From positions 1 through 64,000 of the forward strand of contig CAUEBO010000002.1 of NCBI GenBank assembly GCA_958454405.1: a stretch of 64,000 bases of DNA, written 5' to 3'. The position numbers and the translations under genes are program-made. The notes beneath the pieces were generated by a model. That model did not search any database. It had not been told where the DNA came from and saw only the letters and a list, made by a program, of their open reading frames with translations. Positions within the stretch are counted from its first letter, which is position 1; each line of letters starts with the position of its first letter. Below, piece after piece: positions 26,071 to 35,004 of this stretch. The stretch is from an uncultured Eggerthellaceae bacterium. GTDB taxonomy: Bacteria; Actinomycetota; Coriobacteriia; Coriobacteriales; Eggerthellaceae.

Positions 26071-26137
26071 CCGCTCGCTTGCGACGCCTGAAGGGACTGT
26101 CCATACTTAAGGGAAGCGCGGTCGGGAGGAGGCGGCG

Positions 26138-26884
26138 ATGGAGGGCATGGGCGGCAGAGGCAAGCGTTCGGGTCGAATGCCGGAGCGGGGGACCGATTCG
26201 GACGTGCTGCTGGTCGAGCGCCTCTCGTTTCGCTATGCCGCGCTCAAAGTGTTCGACGACGCGGGCTTCTCCCTTGCCGCGGGCGAGGTCGCGTTCCTGA
26301 CGGGCCCGAACGGTGCGGGCAAATCCACGCTGCTGCGCTGCCTCGCGGGTTGGGAGCCTGCGGACGAGGGCTCGTTCGCCGTATGCGGCAAGACGTTCGA
26401 CGGGACCGACCGCGCGCTGCGGGCGCTCGTGGCCTACGTTCCCGACGCCCCGGCGTTCTACGACGACCTCACGGCCGACGAGCATGTCCGTTTCGTCATG
26501 CGGGCGAACCGCGTGCCGGCAGGGGATGGGCGGGCGGCGCGGCTCATGGAGTCGTTCGGGCTCGCGGACCGCGGCGGCCTGTACCCGTCGTCGTATTCGC
26601 GCGGCATGCGGCAGAAGCTGGCGCTCGTGCTGGCGCTCGCCATGCGGCCTCGGCTGCTGCTGCTCGACGAGCCGTACGGCCCGCTGGATCCCGTGGCGTC
26701 CGCCGTGCTGAGCAGGCTCGTCGCAGCAGCGTGCGCGGAGGGCGCCGCCGCCGTCATAAGCTGCCACCACGACGTGCCCGAATTGGAGCCCGACCTGCTG
26801 CTGCATCTGGAGGATGGGCGGCTCTCGGCCGTTCGCGCGGAGGACGCGAGCGCTCCTTTTGCCTGGGCCGGGAAGCGGGGCTGA
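26138..26884 (+). CDS. ABC transporter ATP-binding protein
   Basis: 248 aa ATPase. Walker A is GPNGAGKST (around residue 53-61), the signature region is SSYSRGMRQKLALVLAL (SRGMRQ in place of LSGGQ, as in many ABC-2 exporters), Walker B is LLLLDEPYGPLDP and the switch His is in ISCHH. ATG 26138 follows GGGAGGAGG. It lies 3 bp before the permease gene, so the two form an operon encoding an exporter. The signature subtype favours export of an antibiotic, lipid or small molecule, or a Na+-type exporter; the substrate is unknown. Confidence 0.9.
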   Translation: MEGMGGRGKRSGRMPERGTDSDVLLVERLSFRYAALKVFDDAGFSLAAGEVAFLTGPNGAGKSTLLRCLAGWEPADEGSFAVCGKTFDGTDRALRALVAYVPDAPAFYDDLTADEHVRFVMRANRVPAGDGRAARLMESFGLADRGGLYPSSYSRGMRQKLALVLALAMRPRLLLLDEPYGPLDPVASAVLSRLVAAACAEGAAAVISCHHDVPELEPDLLLHLEDGRLSAVRAEDASAPFAWAGKRG

Positions 26885-26887
26885 TCG

Positions 26888-28423
26888 ATGCTGCGCGATC
26901 TGGTCCTCGTGCTGCTCCTCGACGTTCGCCACGGCCGAACGGCATTCGTGCGCCTCTCCCACATGGTCGGCACGGACGTGCTGGGGGACCGCGGCGTGCT
27001 CGATCGGTCGTACCAGGCCTACATCGTGCTGATCTTCGGCGCATGGCTCGCGCTCGTGTGGGCGCTGCTGCTCGAGGCGGCCTCCACGCTGTTCGGGGCA
27101 CTCGAGGCGGCCTCGGCGGAGCTGGCGTGCCGTGCGCTGCTCCTGCTGCCGGCGGCCGCCTTCGCGCGCGCCGCGGCGCGGGGCATGCGGGCCCCGGTGA
27201 TCAAGCTCTCCCATCCCGACATCGCCTACGTGGCCTCGAGCCGCGTGCGCACGGACGCGCTCGCGGCGGCCGGCTTCGCGAAGGACGTGCTGCTGGCGGC
27301 TCTCGTCGGAGGGATGGCCGGGTATCTGGCGGGATTCGGGTTGCTCGATTGCCCGGGCGTCCTCGCTTCGCCCCTCGACGCCGCTGCGCTGGCCGCGGCC
27401 TCGCTCGCCGCTGCAAGCGCGGCAGGGCAGCTCGTCGGGATCGTGCGGCTCTCGATCTTCCGGCCGCACGACCGGGCCGGGCGCGCCGGAGGGTGGCTGG
27501 CCGCGGCCTTGCTCGCCGCGGCTGCGGTTGCCGTGACGCTCGCCGCGTGCCTTCCGGCGGCGTTTGCTGATCCGTTCGCGCTCGTGGGCCCGCATGCGTC
27601 GGCGGGGGAGTGCGCGGTCCTCGCCGCCGCCGTCCTGGCCTCGGCCGCCGTCGTGCTCGCGCGTGCGCGGCGCATCGACATGGCGGCGGTGATCGCGGGC
27701 AACGCCCTGCATGCCGACCTTCAGCCGTTCGGCCCGCTTTCCCCGCTCGATTCGCGAACGGTGGAAGAGCATCGGCGCCGGCTGAAGGCCGCGAGGCGCC
27801 GTCCCCGCTTCCGCATGCCGGCCGCATCGGGCAGAAGGGCGCTCGTCTCGCGCGCCGCGCTGTCGCATGCGCGGCAGTGCGACGGGTTGCCGGCGCTCGC
27901 CCTGCACGGCCTGTGCGCGGTGCCTCTCGGCGCCTGCGCGATCTTGGGCGTGGGCGGGCCCGCGATGTACGTGTTCTGGCTCCAGGTTCTCGTCATGATG
28001 CCGCAGGGCGTTCGCGAGGCGACGCGCGCGTTCCGGGACGACATGCACAACCGCCTGGTGCGCGACAGGCTGCCGTTCGGCACGCTGGAGCTGCTCGCGC
28101 TCGACGGCCTGCCTGCGTTCGCGCTCACCTCGGCGCTGGGATGCATCTCGCTCGCCTTCCTGATGCCGGGCGCGTCGCCTGTCCTCGTCGTCGCGTCGGC
28201 CATCCTCGTCAACGCGTGCTCCATGCTCAGCTGCGGCCTGGACGCGGTTCGCCTGTTCCCCCGCGGCCCGCGCGCATGCTACGAATACGGGGCGATCCTG
28301 CTTGCGGGCGTCTCCTTCGCGCTCTCGCTGTTCGCGCCTCTCTGGGCCGTGCTCGCTGTCGTCGCGCTCACATGCGCCGGCATCGCCGCGGTCGTCCATC
28401 GCGGCCCGGAGTGCGCTCGCTGA
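26888..28423 (+). CDS. ABC transporter permease-like membrane protein
   Basis: 511 aa very hydrophobic protein with about ten predicted transmembrane segments, for example AYIVLIFGAWLALVWALLLEA, DVLLAALVGGMAGYLAGFGLL, WLAAALLAAAAVAVTLAACLP, ECAVLAAAVLASAAVVLA and YGAILLAGVSFALSLFAPL. A soluble loop around residues 275-310 contains an arginine-rich stretch. Its placement directly behind the ATPase gene implies it is the membrane component of that transporter. It has no diagnostic motif and the GC content is very high, so assignment depends on context. Confidence 0.75.
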   Translation: MLRDLVLVLLLDVRHGRTAFVRLSHMVGTDVLGDRGVLDRSYQAYIVLIFGAWLALVWALLLEAASTLFGALEAASAELACRALLLLPAAAFARAAARGMRAPVIKLSHPDIAYVASSRVRTDALAAAGFAKDVLLAALVGGMAGYLAGFGLLDCPGVLASPLDAAALAAASLAAASAAGQLVGIVRLSIFRPHDRAGRAGGWLAAALLAAAAVAVTLAACLPAAFADPFALVGPHASAGECAVLAAAVLASAAVVLARARRIDMAAVIAGNALHADLQPFGPLSPLDSRTVEEHRRRLKAARRRPRFRMPAASGRRALVSRAALSHARQCDGLPALALHGLCAVPLGACAILGVGGPAMYVFWLQVLVMMPQGVREATRAFRDDMHNRLVRDRLPFGTLELLALDGLPAFALTSALGCISLAFLMPGASPVLVVASAILVNACSMLSCGLDAVRLFPRGPRACYEYGAILLAGVSFALSLFAPLWAVLAVVALTCAGIAAVVHRGPECAR

Positions 28424-28657
28424 AGCGCCTTTCCCGGCTGCATCCTGGTTCGCTGCGGCGCTTTGGCGGCCCGAGAGGGCGGCATCGGTTGCATTTGCGT
28501 TGCCCATCCTCAACGAAAAGATTCAGGTAGTTCACTTCTTCGTGTCTGGGGGGTATGTTGTCGCGGTTTCCGCGTGTATTGCAGGAGGCTGTATGATAAG
28601 ATTGCGATGCGAGGGTCGTTGTTCTTCCACAAAAAAACATGGTTGGGGGTCGGACGT

Positions 28658-29590
28658 ATGAATCTTTCTCAACTGTATTACTTCCGCAAGCTTGCAGAGG
28701 TGGAGCATTACGGCAAGGCATCAGAAGAGTTGTTCATCACGCAGCCGTCCCTGTCGAACTCCATCGGCAATCTGGAAAAGGAGCTGGGCGTCCGCCTGTT
28801 CGAGCGCGTGGGCCGCAACGTGAGGCTCACGTCGTACGGAGCCGAGTTCAACGAGCATATCTGCCTCGCGTTGAACGAGGTGGACAAAGCGGTCAACCTC
28901 ATGAAGCTGTACAGCAGCGGCCTGAGCGGGCAGATCCGCATTGGAACCGTCATCTCCATCCAGCGCAACTTCCTGCCTCGGCTTCTGAACGCGTTTCGCG
29001 AGGAGTTCGGCGACGGCATCGTGTTCGACATCCATCAGGATACGACGTACGGGTGCATCAAGGGCCTCCGAGACGGGAAGTTCGACGTCGCGTTCTGCGG
29101 GAAGATGCGCGACGAGCAGGGCATAGTCTACACGCCCATGCTGGCCCAGAACCTGGTCATCGGCGTGGACTCATCCCATGAGCTGGCGCAGCGCGAGTCG
29201 GTGTCCCTCAAGGACCTCAGGGGGTACTCGCTCGTCTCGTACCGCAACGAGTCGTACGTGAGGGCTATCCTCGACGGCCTGTTCCACCGCGCGGGCCTGT
29301 CGGTCAAGCAGGGATTCAACGACGAGATCAGCGCGGCGTCGCTCGTGGTCGCCGAAAAGACGGTCGTGGCCATCATGCTCAACACGCTGGACGACGGTTT
29401 CAGCGAAGGCTTCGTGAGCGTGCCCATCGAAGAGACCCTGGAGCCGTTCCACGTCATCTACCTTGCGCACAAGGAAAACGTTTCCAGCAGCTCCGCCGCC
29501 GACCAACTCATCGAGTTCGCGGGCCAGTTTTCGGAATATCCCGACGGCATCGTCAGCTTGGAAGACAGCATCGAGCCTCCCGAGCACTGA
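28658..29590 (+). CDS. LysR-family regulator, likely controlling the SDR/ADH/CoA-transferase locus
   Basis: 310 aa. The start at ATG 28658 aligns with other LysR proteins (MNLSQLYYFRKLAEVEHYGKA); GGGGGT lies eight bases upstream. The helix-turn-helix includes FITQPSLSNSI and EKELGVRLFERVGRNVRLT. It is a close paralogue of the 310 aa LysR protein at 60777-61709 in both length and N-terminal sequence. It is encoded 509 bp upstream of, and in the same direction as, the SDR gene, and that gap contains an AT-rich promoter with a dyad, so it is the natural candidate regulator of that operon. The inducer is unknown. Confidence 0.9.
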   Translation: MNLSQLYYFRKLAEVEHYGKASEELFITQPSLSNSIGNLEKELGVRLFERVGRNVRLTSYGAEFNEHICLALNEVDKAVNLMKLYSSGLSGQIRIGTVISIQRNFLPRLLNAFREEFGDGIVFDIHQDTTYGCIKGLRDGKFDVAFCGKMRDEQGIVYTPMLAQNLVIGVDSSHELAQRESVSLKDLRGYSLVSYRNESYVRAILDGLFHRAGLSVKQGFNDEISAASLVVAEKTVVAIMLNTLDDGFSEGFVSVPIEETLEPFHVIYLAHKENVSSSSAADQLIEFAGQFSEYPDGIVSLEDSIEPPEH

Positions 29591-30099
29591 TCCGCCCTCC
29601 CTTCCAAGCAGATCCGATCTTCGAAGCTCGCGACGGCTCCGGCCCGTCGGATGCCCGCGCGGGCAGCCATGCCCCGCTCGTTCACGGCAGAGGTGCAGGG
29701 CGCCCTCCCTTCCGCCCGCCCACGGGCGGCCGCTCCGGCTTCCGCGCGCGATGCGTCGGATCGCCGACGCTCCGCACTCCCGGACGGGTGGTGCCGTGCG
29801 CTGCCGCGTGCGACGCGCTCCTTCCCGGCCTTCGGGGCCGCGGATCGATATTCCTAAAAACGAGGAAACGGGAAATCTATTTGCATAATGAATGCACCGT
29901 CCTATTATTCACGCTGATGAACGTGCATTATTTCTTATGTCTATGATTCGTTTATCGAACGTCAATTAGACGGCAAAGGCTTGGCAATCCATAATGTGGA
30001 GCAGAAACTTAGTTTCGGTTTTGAGATTTGACCTGCGGATTCCCCGAGGGTCTGCAGGTTGAAGGCAATCAACGGGAGTAGTCGAAGGAAGGTCGCATT
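29591..30099. other. Intergenic region with AT-rich regulatory segment
   Basis: The first 260 bp is GC-rich and without recognisable content. From about 29857 the composition changes sharply to AT-rich, unlike the surrounding genome, and this part carries the promoter and dyad listed separately. The predicted 5' leader before the SDR gene is about 185 bases, long enough for RNA-level control, and includes a ctgcgg...ctgcag pairing at about 30033-30057. Confidence 0.55.
29881..29929 (+). promoter_or_regulatory. Promoter with LysR-type dyad for the SDR-led locus
   Basis: TTGCAT (29881-29886) and TATTAT (29903-29908) are 16 bases apart. AATGCAC (29891-29897) and its reverse complement GTGCATT (29923-29929) flank the -10 box, and TGCAT-AATGA-ATGCA (29882-29896) is itself a dyad overlapping the -35 box, the usual arrangement for a LysR-type site. 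Confidence 0.55.
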
Positions 30100-30894
30100 A
30101 TGGGAAAGAATTGGTTTTCTAAGGACCCCAAGGAACAGCTCGCTGGCAAGACCGCCATTATCATGGGCGGCGGCTCCGGCATCGGCAAGGCCACGGCCGA
30201 GCAGTTCGCCGCTGCAGGCGCGAACCTCATGATCTGCGGCGTGCCCGAGCAGATCTGCCTTGACACTGCCGAGGAGCTGCGCGCGGAAGGCGCCAACGCC
30301 ATCGGCATGCTGTGCGACGGCACCAAGGCCGACATGGTCCAGGCCATGATCGACAAGACCCTCGAGGAATTCGGCAGCATCGACATCCTCGTCTCCACCG
30401 CCGGTATCTCCCTGCCCCGCATGAACTCCATCGACGTCACCGAAGCCGATTGGGACAAGATCTTCGCCGTCAACCTGAAGGCGAACTTCTTCCTGGCCAC
30501 CGCGGTCGCCCGCGTCATGAAGGACAACCCCGACGGCGGCAAGATGGTCATCATCTCCTCCCAGCGCGGCATCTCCGCCATGGAGAACATCGCTCCGTAC
30601 AGCATCACGAAGGCCGCCGTCATGGGCATGGTCCGCTCGCTGGCGGTCGACTTCGCCCAGTTCGGCATCCAGGTCAACGGCATCGCTCCCGGCTATGTCA
30701 TGACCCCGATGGTGGAAAAGGTGTTCGCCGACAACCCGGCCCAGCAGGAGTACGTGTACAGCCGCACGCCTTCGAAGGTGAAGATGGGCTCTCTGCAGGA
30801 AATGGCCGAGGCCATCTACTTCCTCTGCTCTCCTGTTACCACCTACACCACCGGTCAGACGCTGATCCTCGACGGCGGCTGGTCCATCCAGTAG
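30100..30894 (+). CDS. Short-chain dehydrogenase/reductase
   Basis: 264 aa NAD(P)-dependent oxidoreductase of the classical SDR type. The cofactor loop is GGGSGIG (residues 24-30), N125 lies in VNLKANF, the active-site Tyr and Lys are Y167 and K171 (YSITK) with the serine at 153/154. The usual NNAG motif is changed to VSTAG (residues 98-102). PGYVMTPM follows near the substrate lid. AAGGAAGG precedes the ATG. It is the first gene of the SDR-ADH-CoA transferase locus and would oxidise a hydroxyl or reduce a keto group on the pathway substrate, which is unknown. Confidence 0.9.
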   Translation: MGKNWFSKDPKEQLAGKTAIIMGGGSGIGKATAEQFAAAGANLMICGVPEQICLDTAEELRAEGANAIGMLCDGTKADMVQAMIDKTLEEFGSIDILVSTAGISLPRMNSIDVTEADWDKIFAVNLKANFFLATAVARVMKDNPDGGKMVIISSQRGISAMENIAPYSITKAAVMGMVRSLAVDFAQFGIQVNGIAPGYVMTPMVEKVFADNPAQQEYVYSRTPSKVKMGSLQEMAEAIYFLCSPVTTYTTGQTLILDGGWSIQ

Positions 30895-30978
30895 CGACGA
30901 ACGCGTGTGCCCCGGGCCGACGGGCCCAGGGCGCACGCAGGCTTTCATTTCACTCGGTTCTTTTCGAAAGGGGTACCA

Positions 30979-32034
30979 ATGGAAGGCAAGATGAACGCAG
31001 TCTACATGAACAAGCCCGAGGCCGGCGCTTGGGAGTACGTTGAAGATGCGCCGATTCCCCAGATCAAGGACGACGAAGTCCTGATGGAGATCAAGGCTGC
31101 CGGCATTTGCGGCACCGACCACTCCCTGTACCACTGGAACGAGGCCATCGCCAATTCCTACAACATCCAGTGGCCCGCCATCTTCGGCCATGAGTTCTCC
31201 GGCGTCATCGCCGAAGTGGGCAAGAACGCCCCCGAGAACCTCAAGGTGGGCATGCGCGTGACCGCCAACCCCATCCTGTTCGACAACACCTGCGGCTACT
31301 GCGATCGCGGCCAGGTGAATATCTGCGACAACCGTCCGTTCTACGGCACCGACCTGCCGGGCGCGTTCGCGAAGTACATGGCCATCCGCGCCAGCAACGT
31401 CATCCCGATGCCGGACGAGGTCTCCTTCGTCCAGGGCGCTCTGCTCGAGCCTTTGTGCGTGGCCCTCAACGCCGTCGACCGCGTCGACCCGCAGCTGGGC
31501 GAGACCGCCGTCGTCATGGGCCCCGGCGCCATCGGCCTTCTGATGGTGGCCGTGCTCAAGCAGGCCCGCGGCATCAACAAGGTCATCGTCACCGGCCTGG
31601 CCAACGACGCCAAGCGCCTGAAGGTTGCCGAGCAGCTGGGCGCCATCACGGTGAACGGCTCCGAGTGCGACGTCATCGAGACGGTGAAGGAACTGACGGG
31701 CGGCAAGGGCCCCGAGATGATCTTCGACGCGGCCGGTCACTGGACCGTCGTCGAGCAGGCTGTGGAAATGGTGGCCAAGAACGGCCGCATTGGCGTCACG
31801 GGTCTGCCGGCGAAGCCCTCCAGCATCCCGATGACCACCATCGCCATGCGTCAGATCACCATCATCGGCAACCGCGCCTACGAGCGCAAGAACTGGCGCC
31901 AGGCTCTGAGCCTGCTGGCCAACGGCCTGGACGTCAGCCTCGTTTCCAACTTCGTGCTCCCGCTGAGCGATTGGAAGAAGGGCATGGATCTCGTCGACGC
32001 CGGCGAGGGCCTGCGCGTCATCCTCGAGCCGTAA
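30979..32034 (+). CDS. Zinc-dependent medium-chain alcohol dehydrogenase
   Basis: 351 aa from ATG 30979 behind GAAAGGGG. Catalytic zinc ligands are C44 (GICGTDH) and H71-E72 (FGHEFSG). The structural-zinc lobe is shortened: TCGYCDRGQVNIC has only three of the usual four cysteines, the CxxC pair missing its partner, so the second zinc may be absent. MGPGAIGLLMVAVLK is the Rossmann nucleotide loop. The overall look is that of sorbitol/threonine dehydrogenase relatives. It follows the SDR gene by 84 bp, and a strong terminator hairpin lies downstream of it. Confidence 0.9.
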   Translation: MEGKMNAVYMNKPEAGAWEYVEDAPIPQIKDDEVLMEIKAAGICGTDHSLYHWNEAIANSYNIQWPAIFGHEFSGVIAEVGKNAPENLKVGMRVTANPILFDNTCGYCDRGQVNICDNRPFYGTDLPGAFAKYMAIRASNVIPMPDEVSFVQGALLEPLCVALNAVDRVDPQLGETAVVMGPGAIGLLMVAVLKQARGINKVIVTGLANDAKRLKVAEQLGAITVNGSECDVIETVKELTGGKGPEMIFDAAGHWTVVEQAVEMVAKNGRIGVTGLPAKPSSIPMTTIAMRQITIIGNRAYERKNWRQALSLLANGLDVSLVSNFVLPLSDWKKGMDLVDAGEGLRVILEP

Positions 32035-32070
32035 GGCATCGCTTCTAGAGGAGTCCCATTGGGGATAAGC

Positions 32071-32106
32071 AAGGCCCCGGTTCGAAAAAACCGGGGCCTT
32101 CTTTCT
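32071..32106 (+). terminator. Terminator between the ADH gene and the CoA transferase genes
   Basis: A perfect 12-bp stem (32071-32082 with 32089-32100) with a six-base loop is followed by CTTTCT. It lies inside what looks like one metabolic locus, so it should reduce read-through from the SDR/ADH genes into the CoA transferases. Confidence 0.75.
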
Positions 32107-32158
32107 AAAACCGCACCTCCAAGGAGGCCTTGGAGGGCAATCGGGAAAGGAATAAGGC

Positions 32159-33475
32159 ATGAGTGGTTTGGAAGGGACTATCGTAGTCGACCTCACGCAG
32201 TACGCCGCCGGCCCTGCCGCGAGCCGTCTGCTCGGAGAAATGGGCGCGACCGTCATCAAGGTCGAGCCGTTCACGGGCGACGAGCAGCGCACCCAGGGCA
32301 TGGCGTGGGGCATGAACTACAAGAGCGAATTCGACGACGTCGCCTATGACTGCGGCTCGTTCAACAAGGAATGGACCGCCATCGACTGCAAGAACCCCGA
32401 GGGCAACGAGGTCATGATGAACCTCCTGTCCAAGGCGGACATCTTCGTCACCTCCTTGCGCGACGGCGCCCTGAAGCGCCTGGGCCTGGACTACGAGACC
32501 CTGCACGAGAAGTTCCCCAAGCTGGTGTGGGCGCAGAACCGCGGCTACGGCGAGCACGGCCCCATGAAGGACGCGAAGGGCTTCGACGCCACGTCGTTCG
32601 CCGCCCGTTCCGGCTTCGTGAGCGCCATCCCGCAGAACAACGAGCACTACGAGCCGGGCAACTCGCCCATCGCCTTCGGCGACTGGAACACCGGCTGCGC
32701 GCTGACCGCCGGCATCCTGGGCGCGTACGCGGGCGCTCTGAGGTCCGGCATCGGCGACAAGGTGACCACGAGCCTGTACCACGTGGGCACGTGGGGCATG
32801 ACCTGCGCGCTCATCGCCGAGCAGCAGGGCTGCAAGCATCCCAAGGACCGCATGGAGGCCAAGTGCCCCACCAACAACTCCTACGTGTCCGAGGACGGCG
32901 TGTGGTTCCTCATGTGCTTCGGCAACTACAACAAGTACTGCCAGCTGGTGTTCGACACCATCGAGATGGATCCGAAGTACTACACCGATCCCGAGTACAA
33001 CACGCTTGAGGCCCTTGCCGAGAACGGCAAGTACACCGAGGTCGACGCCGCCATCCACCAGGCATGCAAGAAGTTCCCCTTCGCCGAGTTGGAGAAGCGC
33101 TTCCGCGAGAACGACATCCCCTTCGAGAAGATCCAGACCGTCGCCGACGTGCTGGCCGACGAAGAGGCCTTCGCGAACGACCAGCTGCGCCGCATCAAGT
33201 ACGAGAAGCAGGGCCCCACGAGCGAGTTCACCGAGAACGACGACTACATCGTCACCACGCCGCCGTTCCGCCTGGCGTCCATCGGCGATCCGGTGCTCCA
33301 TCGCTCCCGCCCGGTTGGGTACGACACGCGCAAGATCCTGAAGGAAATCGGCGGCTACAGCGACGCCGACGTTGACAAGCTGGCCGCCGACGGCGCCGTG
33401 CTCGAGTACGCGGGCGAGCCCTTGCCCGAGTCGGTGCTCGAGCCGAGCTACGGCCCGAACTCCAAGAAGAACTAG
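32159..33475 (+). CDS. Class III CoA transferase (CaiB/BaiF family), first of two
   Basis: 438 aa. Class III enzymes move CoA between carboxylic acids through an aspartyl-CoA anhydride. The catalytic aspartate is probably D175 in AFGDWNTG, which aligns with Asp169 of formyl-CoA transferase. Other family features are the N-terminal VVDLTQYAAGPAASRLLGEMGATVIKVE, AIDCKNPEG and GLDYETL. GGAAAGGAA lies before the ATG. The next gene encodes a paralogue 12 bp downstream, so they may be a heteromeric or sequential pair. With the SDR and ADH upstream, it likely activates the acid form of the pathway substrate. Confidence 0.9.
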   Translation: MSGLEGTIVVDLTQYAAGPAASRLLGEMGATVIKVEPFTGDEQRTQGMAWGMNYKSEFDDVAYDCGSFNKEWTAIDCKNPEGNEVMMNLLSKADIFVTSLRDGALKRLGLDYETLHEKFPKLVWAQNRGYGEHGPMKDAKGFDATSFAARSGFVSAIPQNNEHYEPGNSPIAFGDWNTGCALTAGILGAYAGALRSGIGDKVTTSLYHVGTWGMTCALIAEQQGCKHPKDRMEAKCPTNNSYVSEDGVWFLMCFGNYNKYCQLVFDTIEMDPKYYTDPEYNTLEALAENGKYTEVDAAIHQACKKFPFAELEKRFRENDIPFEKIQTVADVLADEEAFANDQLRRIKYEKQGPTSEFTENDDYIVTTPPFRLASIGDPVLHRSRPVGYDTRKILKEIGGYSDADVDKLAADGAVLEYAGEPLPESVLEPSYGPNSKKN

Positions 33476-33487
33476 GTGAGGTGCACT

Positions 33488-34711
33488 ATGGCGAAGAACA
33501 CCCCGTTTTCCAAGCTGACCGTCCTCGACTTCTCCCGCTACCTGCCCGGCGGCTATGCCACGCAGGTGCTGGCCGACCTGGGCGCGACGGTGATCAAGGT
33601 TGAGGACACCGGTCTCGGCGACTTCATGCGCCACGACTATCCCACGATGGGCGGCGGCATCTCCTACTACGTCACCGCGCTCGGCCGCAACAAGAAGTCC
33701 GTGTCGCTGAACCTGAAGGACTCCGAGGTGGTCGACTGGTTCCTGAAGATGGCCGCCGAAGCCGACGTCATCGTGGAGAGCTTCCGTCCCGGCGTCACCA
33801 AGAAGCTGGGCATCGACTACGATTCGGTGAAGGCCATCAACCCGGGCATCGTCTATTGCTCCATCTCGGGCTACGGCGCCGACGATCCCCGCTCGAAGAA
33901 GGCCCAGCATGACCTGAACATGCAGGCCACGAGCGGCTATCTCTCCGTCAACCACGGCTCCATGTCGCCGTTGCACCTGTGCGACCTCTCGTCCGGCATG
34001 GTGGCCGGCCAGGCCATGCTCGCGGCGCTGTACGCCCGCGAGGTGACGGGGGAGGGCTCCTACATCGACACCTCCATGTTCGACTGCTTCGTGTGGTGGA
34101 ACTCCCTGCTGGACTCCCGCTGGTGCTTCAACGGCGGCGAGTGCAAGCGCGAGGACCTCGAGTACCCCTCGACGGCCTACAACGTGTACGAAACCGCCGA
34201 CGGCGGCAAGCTGGCCCTCGGCATGGTGGAAGCCAAGTTCTGGGAGCCGTTCTGCGACGCCATCGGCCATCCCGAGATCAAGCCGACGGGGCTCATGCGC
34301 GAATGGGAGGCTCCCGAAGCCTTCGAGGTCGTGCGCGAGGCCATCAAGGGCAAGACGACTGCCGAGTGGATGGAATGGCTCGAGGACAAGGACTTCTGCA
34401 TCGCCAAGGTGAATTCGAAGACCGAGGCCGTCGAGCAGATCACGCGCGAGAACCCCGAGGCGCTCGCCTGGGTCGAGTTCCCCCGCGTGGGCCGTGTGCT
34501 CCAGACGGGCCTGCCGCATCACATCTCCACCATCCCGGTTGAGATTTCCGAGTTCGAGGAAGTGTCGCCGCTCGGCGCCGACACCGCCGAGTACCTCAAG
34601 AAGGTCGGCGCCGACGATGCCACGATCGCCCGTCTCAAGGAGAGCGGTTCCATCCGCTTGGGCGACGACATCGAGCCGGAAGAGGATCGCGCTCCGATCG
34701 CACCTCGATAA
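33488..34711 (+). CDS. Class III CoA transferase (CaiB/BaiF family), second of two
   Basis: 407 aa from ATG 33488 (GAGGTG six bases upstream; an in-frame GTG at 33476 abuts the previous stop). The predicted catalytic residue is D166 in LHLCDLSSG. N-terminal VLDFSRYLPGGYATQVLADLGATVIKVED and RNKKSVSLNLKD are family typical. Although paralogous to the preceding enzyme, the two differ around the active-site loop (GDWNTG against CDLSSG), which fits different substrates or a division of labour. Operon with the previous gene is nearly certain; a hairpin terminator lies at 34868. Confidence 0.9.
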   Translation: MAKNTPFSKLTVLDFSRYLPGGYATQVLADLGATVIKVEDTGLGDFMRHDYPTMGGGISYYVTALGRNKKSVSLNLKDSEVVDWFLKMAAEADVIVESFRPGVTKKLGIDYDSVKAINPGIVYCSISGYGADDPRSKKAQHDLNMQATSGYLSVNHGSMSPLHLCDLSSGMVAGQAMLAALYAREVTGEGSYIDTSMFDCFVWWNSLLDSRWCFNGGECKREDLEYPSTAYNVYETADGGKLALGMVEAKFWEPFCDAIGHPEIKPTGLMREWEAPEAFEVVREAIKGKTTAEWMEWLEDKDFCIAKVNSKTEAVEQITRENPEALAWVEFPRVGRVLQTGLPHHISTIPVEISEFEEVSPLGADTAEYLKKVGADDATIARLKESGSIRLGDDIEPEEDRAPIAPR

Positions 34712-34743
34712 TACGCTGTAAGCGTCCGATTGCCCGCCTGGTC

Positions 34744-34836
34744 GCGATGGGGGTCGTGCCGGGCGGGTCGTCGGGCCTTGCAATCGCTGCAAGCGCCCAG
34801 CGTCCGCTCGGCTGCGATGGGGGTCGTGCCGGGCGG
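34744..34836. repeat. Imperfect tandem duplication with a 23-bp exact core
   Basis: An identical 23-base core starting gcgatgggggtcgtgcc occurs at 34744-34766 and 34814-34836, a 70-base period; flanking bases (ggccttgcaa, gcgtccg) repeat as well with small indels. It sits between the CoA transferase operon and its hairpin terminator. Confidence 0.75.
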
Positions 34837-34867
34837 ACCGGGCCTTGCAAGCGTGGGGAGGGGAGTT

Positions 34868-34893
34868 CGACGGCGGCCATGCGGCCGCCGTCG
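34868..34893 (+). terminator. Hairpin terminator downstream of the CoA transferases
   Basis: A perfect 11-bp stem (34868-34878 with 34883-34893) and four-base loop are followed by cctatttc. It closes the transcript before the polymerase gene. Confidence 0.6.
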
Positions 34894-34940
34894 CCTATTT
34901 CAAGGCAATCTCCATGCTTTGTTCGATTGACGCAGCGCGC

Positions 34941-34968
34941 TTGAAATGCGAACATTAGTTCTTGTTAC
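34941..34968 (+). promoter_or_regulatory. SOS (LexA-like) box in the promoter of the Y-family polymerase gene
   Basis: CGAACATTAGTTCT at 34949-34962 matches CGAACRNRYGTTYG except for the last base. It lies between TTGAAA (34941-34946) and a weak -10, TGTTAC (34963-34968), spaced 16 bases, so LexA would occlude the promoter. It is 43 bp before the start codon. Confidence 0.7.
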
Positions 34969-35004
34969 AAGGCGCAGCAGCTGCTGGTCGATCGAGGAGG
35001 CGCA

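Noticed and set aside
26138..28423. Mobile or phage-borne transporter
   Set aside because: No flanking repeats, integrase or composition shift supports transfer.
26030..28513. 827-codon minus-strand frame rich in Arg, Glu and Gln
   Set aside because: Shadow of the ABC transporter genes; composition is that of a reversed high-GC membrane-protein gene and there is no domain.
29962..34792. Two very long minus-strand frames (783 and 895 codons)
   Set aside because: Antisense to the SDR, ADH and CoA transferase genes, rich in Gly, His and Val without any motif.
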